Below are positions 25,802-35,958 of a stretch of DNA of 47,033 bases, one piece after another. The DNA lies in the NCBI GenBank assembly GCA_052389755.1, contig JBQTHP010000068.1, positions 1-47,033 on the forward strand. The letters run 5' to 3'. The DNA is from JBQTHP01 sp052389755 (lineage in GTDB: Bacteria; Pseudomonadota; Gammaproteobacteria; Steroidobacterales; Steroidobacteraceae). Both the position numbers and the translations under genes were made by a program. The number at the start of each line of letters is the position of its first letter. The first letter of the stretch is position 1. Below the pieces are notes generated by a model. It was not told where the DNA came from, did not search any database, and was given only the letters and a program-made list of their open reading frames with translations.

Positions 25802-26548
25802 ATGGAAAACGAAGCCACCGCAGTAGTTGAAAACCCATATGGCCTTGTACCCCTGTGGATACAAGGCGACATCGTCGCGCGCGGCACGCTGATCCTGCTC
25901 GTGCTGATGTCGTTCTTCTCCTGGTACATCATCCTTACCAAGCTGTGGGATCAGCGCCGTCTCAAGAAGTCGGCGAAGCTGGTCGAGAAGAGCTTCTGGA
26001 CGGCCCCGTCCCTCAAGGACGGCTTCGAGCGCCTGAAGAAGGGCGATGACTTCCGCATGATCGCGGAAGACGGACTTCGGTCAGCGTCCCATCACGACGG
26101 GCGTCTCACCGACCGTATCGATCTGCACGAGTGGATCACGATGTCGCTGCAGCGGTCCGTGGACGAGGTGAACAGCAAGTTGCAGTCCGGCATGCCGTTC
26201 CTCGCAACGGTTGGTTCCACCGCCCCGTTCGTCGGCCTGTTCGGCACCGTGTGGGGCATCCTGAACGCGCTCATCGCGATCGGCATCGCCGGGCAGGCGA
26301 GCATCGACAAGGTGGCCGGCCCGGTCGGCGAGGCGCTGATCATGACGGCCCTCGGCCTTGCGGTCGCCGTGCCGGCGGTCATGGGCTACAACTGGCTGCT
26401 CCGCAGGAACAAGGCGGTCCAGGATGCGTTGCGGAACTTCGCAAGCGACTTGCATGCCTACCTGGTGAGCGGCGCGCGCGTCGGCGGCAGCAGCGAGATG
26501 GGCGGTGTGCGCCCTGCTGCGGCGCCAGCGGCTTCGCTTCGGAAGTAA
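25802..26548 (+). CDS. exbB: ExbB/TolQ/MotA-family proton channel protein
   Basis: 248-residue inner-membrane protein with three helices: residues about 27-47, then after a cytoplasmic loop about 137-165 (MPFLATVGSTAPFVGLFGTVWGI) and 180-205 (GEALIMTALGLAVAVPAVMGY). The latter two carry the conserved Thr/Gly pattern of the ExbB pentamer pore. The first ATG giving the family N-terminus is 25802; the longer frame overlaps tonB. It lies 53 nt downstream of tonB. Confidence 0.93.
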   Translation: MENEATAVVENPYGLVPLWIQGDIVARGTLILLVLMSFFSWYIILTKLWDQRRLKKSAKLVEKSFWTAPSLKDGFERLKKGDDFRMIAEDGLRSASHHDGRLTDRIDLHEWITMSLQRSVDEVNSKLQSGMPFLATVGSTAPFVGLFGTVWGILNALIAIGIAGQASIDKVAGPVGEALIMTALGLAVAVPAVMGYNWLLRRNKAVQDALRNFASDLHAYLVSGARVGGSSEMGGVRPAAAPAASLRK

Positions 26549-26600
26549 GTCAGGCGCAGTGCGCGGCACGCGCATGACCCGCGGATGAGGTGACACAGCC

Positions 26601-27047
26601 ATGTCAATGGGCGTCGCAGCAGACGATACCGGTGGTGAGGCGCAGGCGATGTCGGAGATCAACACGACTCCGCTCGTCGACGTCATGCTCGTGCTGCTCA
26701 TCATCTTTCTCATCACGATCCCGGTGATCACGCGCACGGTCCCGCTCGAGCTTCCGAAGGCGGCAAACATCGCCACCCAGACTAAGCCCGAGAACATCAC
26801 GATCGCGGTGGACGAGAGCGGGCGCGTGTTCTGGAACGACAGGCTGATGGCGAACCGCGCCGATCTGCTCGAGCGGGTCAAGACGGCCGCCGTGCAGAAA
26901 CCGCAGCCCGAGATCCACATCCGTGCAGACAAGAACACGCGCTACGAAGCAGTGGGACGCGTGATCTACACCATCCAGCGGGGCGGGCTCGTGAAGGTGG
27001 GCTTCATCACCGAGCCGGACCGCGGCATCCGCGGCAGGAGGCAGTAA
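26601..27047 (+). CDS. exbD: ExbD/TolR-family protein (first copy)
   Basis: 148-residue protein with a single membrane helix (about 25-45) bearing the proton-carrying aspartate D27 in INTTPLVDVMLVLL, and a periplasmic domain (ENITIAVDESGRVFWNDR...PEIHIRADKNTRYEAVGRV). It partners ExbB. 52 nt after exbB, 3 nt before the second exbD. Confidence 0.93.
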   Translation: MSMGVAADDTGGEAQAMSEINTTPLVDVMLVLLIIFLITIPVITRTVPLELPKAANIATQTKPENITIAVDESGRVFWNDRLMANRADLLERVKTAAVQKPQPEIHIRADKNTRYEAVGRVIYTIQRGGLVKVGFITEPDRGIRGRRQ

Positions 27048-27050
27048 GCC

Positions 27051-27467
27051 ATGTCAATGAGCGTCGGACCGGCCACGGCCGAATTCTGCGACATCAACAC
27101 GACGCCTCTCATCGACGTGATGCTCGTGCTGCTCGTCACACTCATCATGTCGCTGCCGATCATGACGCACGCCGTCAAGCTCGACATGCCGCAGGCGAAT
27201 AATCCGCCGCCTCAAGAGCGTCCCGAGGTCATCGAGCTCGAGGTCGATTTCGACGGCACGGTCGTCTACAACGGCACGGTCGTGAGTAGCCTGGACCAGC
27301 TCGAAAGCTATTTCCGCGTGGAGTCCGACAAGCTGCCGCAGCCCGAGATTCACCTGCGTCCCGACCGGCGCGTCAAATACGACCACGTCGCGAAGGTCCT
27401 CGCGGCCGCGCAGAGGAATCGCATGAAGAAGATCGGCTTCGTGAACACTGCGGAGTTCCGAGAGTGA
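27051..27467 (+). CDS. exbD: ExbD/TolR-family protein (second copy)
   Basis: 138-residue paralogue of the preceding gene, with aspartate D22 in INTTPLIDVMLVLL and a similar periplasmic domain (VIELEVDFDGTVVYNGTVV...PEIHLRPDRRVKYDHVAKV). Two adjacent ExbD proteins are common in xanthomonads, where one can be dispensable for iron uptake yet needed for other functions. The stop overlaps an alternative GTG start of the TPR gene. Confidence 0.92.
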   Translation: MSMSVGPATAEFCDINTTPLIDVMLVLLVTLIMSLPIMTHAVKLDMPQANNPPPQERPEVIELEVDFDGTVVYNGTVVSSLDQLESYFRVESDKLPQPEIHLRPDRRVKYDHVAKVLAAAQRNRMKKIGFVNTAEFRE

Positions 27468-27490
27468 GCCTCATTTCCGGGAAGGTGCCC

Positions 27491-28762
27491 ATGAGAAGGA
27501 CATCGAAGCTGTTCGCGGCGCTGCTCGTAGGCGTCGCGTTGATCACCGCGCCGAGCTTCGCCCCGAGCGGCGTCGCGTTCGCGCAGGACAAGCCGAAGGT
27601 CAGCAAGAAGGCCGTCGCCACGCCTCTCAAGGCCGCGCAGGACGCCATGAACGCGAAGAAGTACCAGGAGGCGCTCGCGAAGCTGAAAGAGGTGCAGTCG
27701 ATCCCGGGCAAAAGCCCGTACGACGAGTTCCTGATGAACGAGATGTTCGCCTTCAGCTACGTGCGGACGAACCAGTATGCTGATGCGGCCCGGCACCTCG
27801 AGGCGGGCTTCAACTCCCCGCACTTCGATCAGGCGCAGACCGCGAGCCGCGTGACCGCGCTCGCGCAGGTGAACTACCAGCTGAAGAACTACGACAAGGC
27901 GATCGAATACGGCAACCGCGCGATTAGGGGCGGCTTCGCGGACGACGACATGTACACGCTCGTCGGGCAGGCGTACTACGTCAAGGGTGACCACAAGGGC
28001 ACTCTGCGCTTCATGAACAACTACGTGGACAGCATCGAGAAGCGCGGCGGCACGCCGAAGGAGCAGTCGCTCGAGCTCATCATGAGCTCGTGCATCAAGC
28101 TCGACGATGCCGAATGCACCACGAAGGCTCTCGAGCGCCTCGTCGCGCGCTATCCGAAGCCCGTGTACTGGCAGAACCTGATGTACTCGCTCCAGTCCGC
28201 GGACAACACCGACAAGCAGCAGCTGCACATCTTTCGGCTCGCCTCCGAAGTGGACGTACTCAAACGCCCCGAGGACTACACCGAAATGGCGCAGCTCGCG
28301 ATCGAGCAGGGCTCGCCCGGAGAAGCGCAGCGCATCCTCGAGAAAGGCCTCGCGAAAAACGTGTTTGCCGACCAGCGCGACAAGGATCGCAACGCGCGCC
28401 TGCTCGCATCCGCGAAGCGCCAGGCGGCGACGGACAAAGCCGCCATCCCGAAGATGGAAAGCGAGGCTCAGGCCGCAAACGCGACGGGCGACCGCGTGGT
28501 CGGCCTCGGGATCGCATACCTCAGCTACGAGCAATACGACAAGGCAGCGGATGCGTTCTCGCGTGCGCTCGCGAAGGGCCACCTGAAGAATCCCGACGAG
28601 GCGCAGATCTTTCTCGGTATCGCGCAACTGAAGCAGCAGAAGAAAGACGAGGCGCTGAAGGCCTTTCGAGCGGTCAAGACCGACCCGAAGCTCTCTCGCA
28701 TCGCGAGCCTCTGGGCGTTGCACGCGCAACAGTCGGGTGGCGCGGCGACGGCGTCGAGGTAA
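27491..28762 (+). CDS. Exported tetratricopeptide-repeat protein linked to the TonB system
   Basis: 423 residues with a cleavable signal peptide (MRRTSKLFAALLVGVALI...GVAFA, cut near residue 30) and at least three readable TPR blocks: A-x-NAKKYQEALAKLKEV (about 47-62), TNQYADAARHLEAGF, LKNYDKAIEYGNRAI, and later LSYEQYDKAADAFSRAL and QKKDEALKAFRAV. ATG at 27491 is chosen for the signal peptide and the GGGAAGG just upstream; a GTG at 27464 overlapping exbD is an alternative. Periplasmic TPR proteins next to tonB-exbBD are seen in related genomes; a scaffold role is inference. Confidence 0.8.
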   Translation: MRRTSKLFAALLVGVALITAPSFAPSGVAFAQDKPKVSKKAVATPLKAAQDAMNAKKYQEALAKLKEVQSIPGKSPYDEFLMNEMFAFSYVRTNQYADAARHLEAGFNSPHFDQAQTASRVTALAQVNYQLKNYDKAIEYGNRAIRGGFADDDMYTLVGQAYYVKGDHKGTLRFMNNYVDSIEKRGGTPKEQSLELIMSSCIKLDDAECTTKALERLVARYPKPVYWQNLMYSLQSADNTDKQQLHIFRLASEVDVLKRPEDYTEMAQLAIEQGSPGEAQRILEKGLAKNVFADQRDKDRNARLLASAKRQAATDKAAIPKMESEAQAANATGDRVVGLGIAYLSYEQYDKAADAFSRALAKGHLKNPDEAQIFLGIAQLKQQKKDEALKAFRAVKTDPKLSRIASLWALHAQQSGGAATASR

Positions 28763-28940
28763 GGAGAGGGCCGAGGGCTGACACGAAGGGGCCTGGCGCA
28801 GATTTGACAGAACGTTGGCGCGGTTCGGGAGCCGCGTCGCGCCCACCGCCGGCATGAGCGCAAGGAGACGCGCGTCGCGCCGCTCTCTCCGCGCGGCTCG
28901 TATAGTCCTGTCTCGGTCATTCGCCATAAGGTGTGAGCGC

Positions 28941-29435
28941 ATGCGCTCGGCGATTTATCGGGCCAGCGCCCATGGACGTGGTCTCGCGCGACACACGCCC
29001 GGCTTTTCGCTTCTCGAGCTGATGCTCGCCGTCGGATTCGTCGCGGTGCTGGCCGCGGTCGCGGTGCCCAGCTACACCGCGTATGTCGACCGCGTGAACG
29101 TGACCGTCGCTGTTGGCGATATCAGCCGCCTCCAGGTCGAAATCAACAAATTCGTGTTGCGAACCGACCGGCTGCCGGTCGATCTCGCGGAGGCCGGGTT
29201 CGGCGCGCTGCGTGATCCCTGGAACCGGCCGTACGAGTACCTCGATCTCAGCACTGCCCTTGGTCGCGGAGGGATGCGAAAGGATCGCAATCTCGTGCCG
29301 ATCAATTCCGATTACGACCTTTACAGCGTGGGCAAGGACGGTCGTTCGGTGCCGCCCCTGGGTGCGAGGGACAGTCTCGACGATATCGTGCGTGCGAACG
29401 ATGGCGGATTCGTCGGGCTCGCCGCGGATTACTGA
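28941..29435 (+). CDS. Type II secretion GspG-like / type IV pilin-like pseudopilin
   Basis: 164-residue prepilin-type protein. A short positively charged leader ends at the class III cleavage site PGFSLLELMLAVGFVAVLAAVAVPSY (residues about 20-45; cleaved after G). The C-terminal part (DPWNRPYEYLDL, NSDYDLYSVGKDGRSVP) is the calcium-loop region of major pseudopilin GspG. No other pilus or secretion genes are beside it, so it would rely on machinery elsewhere. ATG at 28941 is preferred over upstream starts that add an arginine-rich extension. It lies 3 nt before the GGDEF-EAL gene. Confidence 0.82.
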   Translation: MRSAIYRASAHGRGLARHTPGFSLLELMLAVGFVAVLAAVAVPSYTAYVDRVNVTVAVGDISRLQVEINKFVLRTDRLPVDLAEAGFGALRDPWNRPYEYLDLSTALGRGGMRKDRNLVPINSDYDLYSVGKDGRSVPPLGARDSLDDIVRANDGGFVGLAADY

Positions 29436-29438
29436 AGC

Positions 29439-32285
29439 GTGGCCCGCATCGAATGGAGCGCGTTCCGCAGCCGCCTCGCCCGACGCCTGGCGATGTCGTT
29501 CGTCGCCTGCGCCGTCGTCCCGTTTCTGGTTGCAGGTGCCGTTGGATACAACGAGATTCGCACGCTGACGGACCGTCGCTCGGCGGAGCGGCTGCAGGAG
29601 TTCGCCAGCGCCTACGGCATGACGGTCATCGGCCAGCTCGCGAGTGCCGAAAGCCTGCTGCGCGTCGTTGCTGAAGGCACCGCCGGTTCGAACGAGACGA
29701 CCCTCGCGCAGACCGCCGACTTTGCGGCGTTCCGTGAGGTTCGCCATGTCTCGAGCGCCGCACGTCCGCCGGCTCGACCAGGCGTGCGCCACGTACCGTG
29801 GCCGACCGCCGCGCAGCAGCACGCGCTCGCGGACGGCCGGAGCGTGTTACTCGCCGACCACGGTGACGCCGCAGGGATGCACGTATTCCTGGTCAGGAAG
29901 GCTGCCCGCGCGGACACGTGGTTGTATGCCGAGGTCGATCGCGAGCATCTCTGGGGCTCTCCGGACGCGCGCGCGGGAGCGGCGGGGGCGCTCGTTGCAA
30001 CCCCCGACGGCGAGCTGGTGCACGTAACGGGGTCGCTGCCGGAATCGCTTCTCGATCACGTGACCAATGCGCTGCGCCGGGGAACACCCGAAGACGCCGC
30101 CCCACTCACCGAGTCGCGCGACTCCGATGGGGACGTGTGGCAGGCACATCGGTGGGAAATGTTCCTGGAAGGGGCATTTGCCGCGCCATCGTGGCAGATC
30201 ATCGCCGTTGCGCAGCGCGTTCCGATGTTCGAGGAGCTTGGTCGCCTGCGTGTCCTCCTTCCAGGACTGCTCGCCGCTACCTTGCTCGCGACTCTCTGGT
30301 TCTCCGTGTGGAGAATCCGTCGCCACTTCGAGCCGCTCGAGCAGCTGATCGCCGGTACGCGCCGTCTCAGTCGTCGGGAGTTCGACACGGTGGTGCGCGT
30401 GACTTCCGACGACGAGGTCGGCGAGCTCGCGCTGTCCTTCAATCTGATGGCCGCGAGCCTCAAGCAGCAGTTCGTGGCGCTCGAAACGATGGCTGAAGTG
30501 GATCGGCTGCTGCTGCGCTCCCCGGGACTGGAGCAGGTCCTCGATGCGCTGCTGCCCCGCATGGCTGCGCTGCTCGACAGCCGGACGGTTTCCGTGCTGC
30601 TGATCGATGCGGATGCGCCTGGACACGCACGCGTCTACGACTTCGGCGGCCAGCACCGCGATGCGTTGCCCGTGCGGCGCGTCGCCGTGGATGCGGCGCA
30701 GATCGACGCTTTGCTGGGCCAGGAGCACGGCTCGCACGCGACGCTGTGCCCAGACCGCGCGGAGGGGCCCGAGTTTCTCGCCCCCCTCGCGAAGCTGGGC
30801 GCCAACTTTGTCTCCGTGTGGCCGCTTTATCGCAGCCATCAGCTCGCCGGCCTGCTGTGCCTGGGATTCGACGCCGATCGGTGGTGGTCCGATGAGAGCC
30901 GCGTGAGTCGCGCCCGCGACTTCGCCGATCGACTTGCCGTCGTGCTCGCCAACGTCGAGCACAAGCAGGCTCTCTACCGGCAGGCTCACTACGATCCACT
31001 GACGGCCTTGCCCAACCGCGCGCTGTTCAGCGACCGGCTCGGTACCGACATTGCGGGCGTTGCGAGCGGTGGGGCCGGTGCGCTGCTCTACGTCGACCTC
31101 GATCACTTCAAGCGGGTCAACGACACCGCCGGGCACGGCACCGGTGATGAGCTCCTGAAAATCGTCGGGCAGCGGATCGTCGACTGCGTAAAGGAGGGCG
31201 ATACCGTGGCGCGGCTGGGCGGCGACGAGTTTGCAGTGGTCCTGCGGCATCTCACCGATCCGGTCGTCGCGCGCGGCGTCGCGGACAGGATTCTCGCGAG
31301 TCTGGCGCAGCCGGTCAGCATTGCCGGTCGCGATCACTACGTCACCGCCAGTATCGGCGTGACACTCTTCCCGAACGACGGTCGCTCGATCGAGGAGCTG
31401 CTGAAGAACAGCGACATCGCCATGTACCGCGCGAAGGAGGCCGGTCGCAGCCGCGCGGTGTTTTTCGAGTCGGGCATGAACGCCCGTATGCTGGCGCGTG
31501 CGGCGCTGGAGACCGGGCTGCATCGTGCGCTTCGCCAGTCTCAGTTCACGCTGCAATACCAGCCGATCATCGTCGCGAAGAGCGCGTCGCTCGGCGGAGT
31601 CGAAGCACTGCTTCGCTGGCCGTCGGCCCCGCCGGATTACGCGTCGCCGGCGACGTTCATTCCCGCGGCAGAGGAGAGCGGCCTCATCGTCGAGCTCGGC
31701 GATTGGGTGCTCGACACCGCCTGCCGTGAGATCTCCGAGTGGACTCGCCGCGGACTCGGCATCGGATACGTCTCGGTAAACGTCTCGCCACGGCAGTTGC
31801 GAGAGGCTGACTTCCCGGACCGGGTGCGCCGCACACTCGCGCGCCACGGCCTGCCGCCGCAGATGCTGCGACTCGAAATCACGGAAAGCGTGCTCGCGGA
31901 CACCGAGCTCGCGGGGGTGGCCCTCGCGCGTCTGGCGAAGCTGCGCGTCGGAATCGCGCTCGATGACTTTGGCACGGGCTACTCGTCGCTGAGCTACCTG
32001 CGGAAATACCCGATCGACATGGTCAAGATCGACCGTTCATTCATCCAGGACGTGCCGGCAAGCGATGCCGCTTGCGCGCTCGTCGAAACCATCATCGCGA
32101 TGGGCCACACGCTCAGAAAGACGGTCGTCGCCGAAGGCGTCGAGACGGTCGAGCAGTTGAACTTCCTGCGAAGCCGCGGCTGCGACGGCGTTCAGGGCTT
32201 CCTGCTCGCGCGCCCGATGAAAAGCGAGGAGCTCGAGCGTCGCGTGCGCGAGTCTCGCACGCAGGAGCTCCGCTCGGCTGGCTAG
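29439..32285 (+). CDS. Membrane-bound GGDEF-EAL protein (c-di-GMP synthesis/breakdown)
   Basis: 948 residues: membrane helix about 18-38, periplasmic sensor region to about 268, second helix (LLPGLLAATLLATLWFSVW, about 270-289), HAMP linker, a GAF-like domain (about 345-505), a GGDEF domain with intact active site GGDEF at 594-598, and an EAL domain with EALLRW starting at 722, ESVLADTE, DDFGTGYSSLSYL, KIDRSFI and AEGVET. The inhibitory site is KEGD instead of RxxD, so product feedback may be weak. Both catalytic motifs look complete, so the protein may be bifunctional. GTG start lies 3 nt after the pseudopilin gene, implying one operon. Confidence 0.92.
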   Translation: MARIEWSAFRSRLARRLAMSFVACAVVPFLVAGAVGYNEIRTLTDRRSAERLQEFASAYGMTVIGQLASAESLLRVVAEGTAGSNETTLAQTADFAAFREVRHVSSAARPPARPGVRHVPWPTAAQQHALADGRSVLLADHGDAAGMHVFLVRKAARADTWLYAEVDREHLWGSPDARAGAAGALVATPDGELVHVTGSLPESLLDHVTNALRRGTPEDAAPLTESRDSDGDVWQAHRWEMFLEGAFAAPSWQIIAVAQRVPMFEELGRLRVLLPGLLAATLLATLWFSVWRIRRHFEPLEQLIAGTRRLSRREFDTVVRVTSDDEVGELALSFNLMAASLKQQFVALETMAEVDRLLLRSPGLEQVLDALLPRMAALLDSRTVSVLLIDADAPGHARVYDFGGQHRDALPVRRVAVDAAQIDALLGQEHGSHATLCPDRAEGPEFLAPLAKLGANFVSVWPLYRSHQLAGLLCLGFDADRWWSDESRVSRARDFADRLAVVLANVEHKQALYRQAHYDPLTALPNRALFSDRLGTDIAGVASGGAGALLYVDLDHFKRVNDTAGHGTGDELLKIVGQRIVDCVKEGDTVARLGGDEFAVVLRHLTDPVVARGVADRILASLAQPVSIAGRDHYVTASIGVTLFPNDGRSIEELLKNSDIAMYRAKEAGRSRAVFFESGMNARMLARAALETGLHRALRQSQFTLQYQPIIVAKSASLGGVEALLRWPSAPPDYASPATFIPAAEESGLIVELGDWVLDTACREISEWTRRGLGIGYVSVNVSPRQLREADFPDRVRRTLARHGLPPQMLRLEITESVLADTELAGVALARLAKLRVGIALDDFGTGYSSLSYLRKYPIDMVKIDRSFIQDVPASDAACALVETIIAMGHTLRKTVVAEGVETVEQLNFLRSRGCDGVQGFLLARPMKSEELERRVRESRTQELRSAG

Positions 32286-32379
32286 CGCGTCCCGGCGCCG
32301 GCGAGCGTCGCACTCGTTCCGAGCGCATCGATGCGGCTCTCGCTATGATTCCGCAATCCGTTGCAGAAGGGGAATCGGC

Positions 32380-32895
32380 ATGTCGAGAGTCACGCCGCTC
32401 AAGCGCGCCGCGATCATCGTGCGCGACATGGAACGGTCGCTCGCCTTCTACCGGGACGGGCTCGGCTTGAACGTGTGGGTCGAGGGGCAGGCGGGCGAAG
32501 AGCTGCCGGCGCTTTATCAGCTCCTCGGCATGCCTCCCTGCCAGATGCGCTGGGTGATCCTGCAGTCCGAAGACGTGGACTGGGGAATGGTGGCCCTGTT
32601 CGAGCTCACGAATCCGTCCCCCGAAGACGACACGCACCCGAGCATCGATCGCGTGAACCGCGGCGAGGTGTGCCTCGTGTTCCATACGCCGGACGTCGAG
32701 GCGCTCCACGAGCGGGCACGCGACCTCGGCCTTACGATTCTCTGTCCGCCCACCGTGCTCGAGCTCGGGCAGCACGATGCGGTCTCCAAGGAGATGACTC
32801 TGCGCGATCCGAACGGCGTGCTCGTCAATCTGGTCGAGAATCTCTCAGGTGGCATCCGCGGCGCCTCGAACAAATTTCCGGGGCTGAAACAGTAG
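32380..32895 (+). CDS. VOC (glyoxalase/dioxygenase-like) family protein
   Basis: 171 residues with the vicinal-oxygen-chelate pattern: a beta-alpha-beta start (RAAIIVRDMERSLAFYRDGLGLNV), a central strand region and the C-terminal LRDPNGVLVNLVE motif with metal-type glutamate. The first strand lacks the usual metal histidine (RAAIIV), so enzymatic activity is uncertain. Good GAAGGGGAATCGGC upstream of ATG. No functional partner is obvious. Confidence 0.8.
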   Translation: MSRVTPLKRAAIIVRDMERSLAFYRDGLGLNVWVEGQAGEELPALYQLLGMPPCQMRWVILQSEDVDWGMVALFELTNPSPEDDTHPSIDRVNRGEVCLVFHTPDVEALHERARDLGLTILCPPTVLELGQHDAVSKEMTLRDPNGVLVNLVENLSGGIRGASNKFPGLKQ

Positions 32896-32926
32896 CTAGT
32901 ACAAGACCATACAGTTCATTCTTAAC

Positions 32927-33502
32927 GTGTATTGTCTGCAGCGCGGGTCGGCGATCCTCGCGGTTGCCTTGGGTGCGCTCGCGTGTTTCGGGTGCGGCGG
33001 GGCAGACCTCGATCGTGCGGTGATCGCCGGCGATGCGCGCGGTGTGCTCGACGCGATCGACGCCGGTGCCGACATCGAGCTCGCCAACGCGCACGGCATC
33101 ACGCCGCTGATGGCGGCGACCCGGGCCGGGCGTGCGAACGTCGCCGCGCTGCTCATCGAGCGGGGCGCGCACGTGCGCGCGGCCGACAAGCGCGGGTTCA
33201 CGGCGCTGCACTACGCGGCGCAGAACGGGATGACCCAGACCGTCGGCCTCCTGCTCGATCGAGGCGCCGCGGTCAACGCGCGCGCGGGGGCGGGCGGCTA
33301 CACGCCGCTGCATCTCGCGGTGATCGACTCGCGGGATGAGGCGGCATTGCTGCTCGTCGTGCGCGGTGCGGACGTCTCGCGACGCAATGCCCAGGGCTTC
33401 ACGGCTCTCGACATCGCCGCGAGCCGGCGCGACCACGAGCTCGCTCGCGCCCTGCAGGATGCGATCGCGCGGGAAGCACGCGACGCAGCGCCCGGCGGCT
33501 GA
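32927..33502 (+). CDS. Exported ankyrin-repeat protein
   Basis: 191 residues, a short hydrophobic signal (residues about 8-24, AILAVALGALACFGCG) possibly ending in a lipidated cysteine although the lipobox is weak, then four to five ankyrin repeats: DARGVLDAIDAGADIE, HGITPLMAATRAGRANVAALL, RGFTALHYAAQNGMTQTVGLL, GGYTPLHLAVIDSRDEAALLL and QGFTALDIAASRRDHELARAL. The GTG start at 32927 gives the signal. It probably mediates protein contacts in the periplasm or at the membrane; partner unknown. Confidence 0.78.
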   Translation: MYCLQRGSAILAVALGALACFGCGGADLDRAVIAGDARGVLDAIDAGADIELANAHGITPLMAATRAGRANVAALLIERGAHVRAADKRGFTALHYAAQNGMTQTVGLLLDRGAAVNARAGAGGYTPLHLAVIDSRDEAALLLVVRGADVSRRNAQGFTALDIAASRRDHELARALQDAIAREARDAAPGG

Positions 33503-33833
33503 CACCGCACGCTCACGTCAGCGGGCTCGCTGCTGCTCGAGCGCGTCCCAGCGCGAGAATTTCTCGCGCAGCGCCGCTTCGATCTCCTCGATGCGTTGCC
33601 GGTCCGATTTCATCTGCTCGACGCCGAGCCGGTGATAGCCCGCCTCGCTCATGTGCGCCAGGAGCCCCGCGTGCTCATGTTCGAGGGCTTCGATCTCGGC
33701 CGGCAGCGACTCGAGCTCGCGCTGATCCTTGTAGCTCAGCCGTCCGCGCGGCTTCTCGCGCGGCGGGCGCCCGGAAGTCGCCGGCTTCGCGGCCCGCGGT
33801 TTTTCCAGTGCCTGCGGGCGCTGCGTGAGCCAG

Positions 33834-35267
<1,434 letters not shown>

Positions 35268-35302
35268 TGGCTGTAGACTATAGCGTCCCACAGGAGATCC
35301 CC

Positions 35303-35794
35303 ATGGCCATCAAGGCTGGTGACAGGATGCCGTCCGGTACGTTGAAGACGATGACGAAGGACGGTCCGCAGGACGTGAAGACGGACGAGCTCTTCAAGGG
35401 CAAGAGAGTCGTGCTCTTTTCGGTACCCGGAGCCTTCACACCGACGTGCGACGCGAAGCACCTTCCGGGCTTCGTGGAGAAGGCGGGCGCTCTCAAGGCC
35501 AAAGGCGTCGACACGATCGCCTGCATGGCCGTGAACGACGTGTTCGTGATGAACGCGTGGGGCAAGCACTCGAACGTCGGCGAAAAGATCGTGATGCTCG
35601 CGGACGGCAACGGCGATTACGCGCGCGCGCTCGGCCTCGAGATGGATGGCCGCGGGTTCGGAATGGGCATGCGCGGGCAGCGCTTCGCGGTCGTCGTGAA
35701 GGACGGCGTCGCCGAAAAGGTGCTCGTCGAGGCGCCGCGCGAATTCAAGGTGTCGTCAGCCGAGCACGTGCTCGGCCAGCTCAAGCAGCCATAA
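35303..35794 (+). CDS. Peroxiredoxin, Prx5 (AhpE/PrxII-like) family
   Basis: 163-residue thiol peroxidase. The peroxidatic cysteine is C49 in the PGAFTPTC motif, and the arginine needed for catalysis is in GMRGQRFAVVV; C74 (DTIACMAVND) is a possible resolving residue. Family features VNDVFVMNAWGK and GLEMDGRGFGMGMRG are clear. ATG has AGGAG 6-8 nt upstream. It is divergent from the ABC-F gene with a 35-nt gap. Confidence 0.93.
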   Translation: MAIKAGDRMPSGTLKTMTKDGPQDVKTDELFKGKRVVLFSVPGAFTPTCDAKHLPGFVEKAGALKAKGVDTIACMAVNDVFVMNAWGKHSNVGEKIVMLADGNGDYARALGLEMDGRGFGMGMRGQRFAVVVKDGVAEKVLVEAPREFKVSSAEHVLGQLKQP

Positions 35795-35958
35795 CCAAGT
35801 AGCTAGGCCGCGCCAACCAACGCTCGCTTTGCCCGACGCGGGGATCCGCCACGACGTGCAGCTCGACCTGACCCTTCGCGTAGAGTGCGCGCGGTCGTAC
35901 CCGTGCGACACGGCCGTGCGCTGCGCCCAGCAGCGCGGCTCGGCGCTGCCTCGAGCTC
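35795..35958. other. Intergenic region between the peroxiredoxin and etfA
   Basis: No gene recognised. A short perfect hairpin GCGCTGC/GCAGCGC with a 5-nt loop (35918-35936) follows the etfA stop on the minus strand, without a U-run. A minus-strand frame here overlaps etfA and shows no family likeness. Confidence 0.35.
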
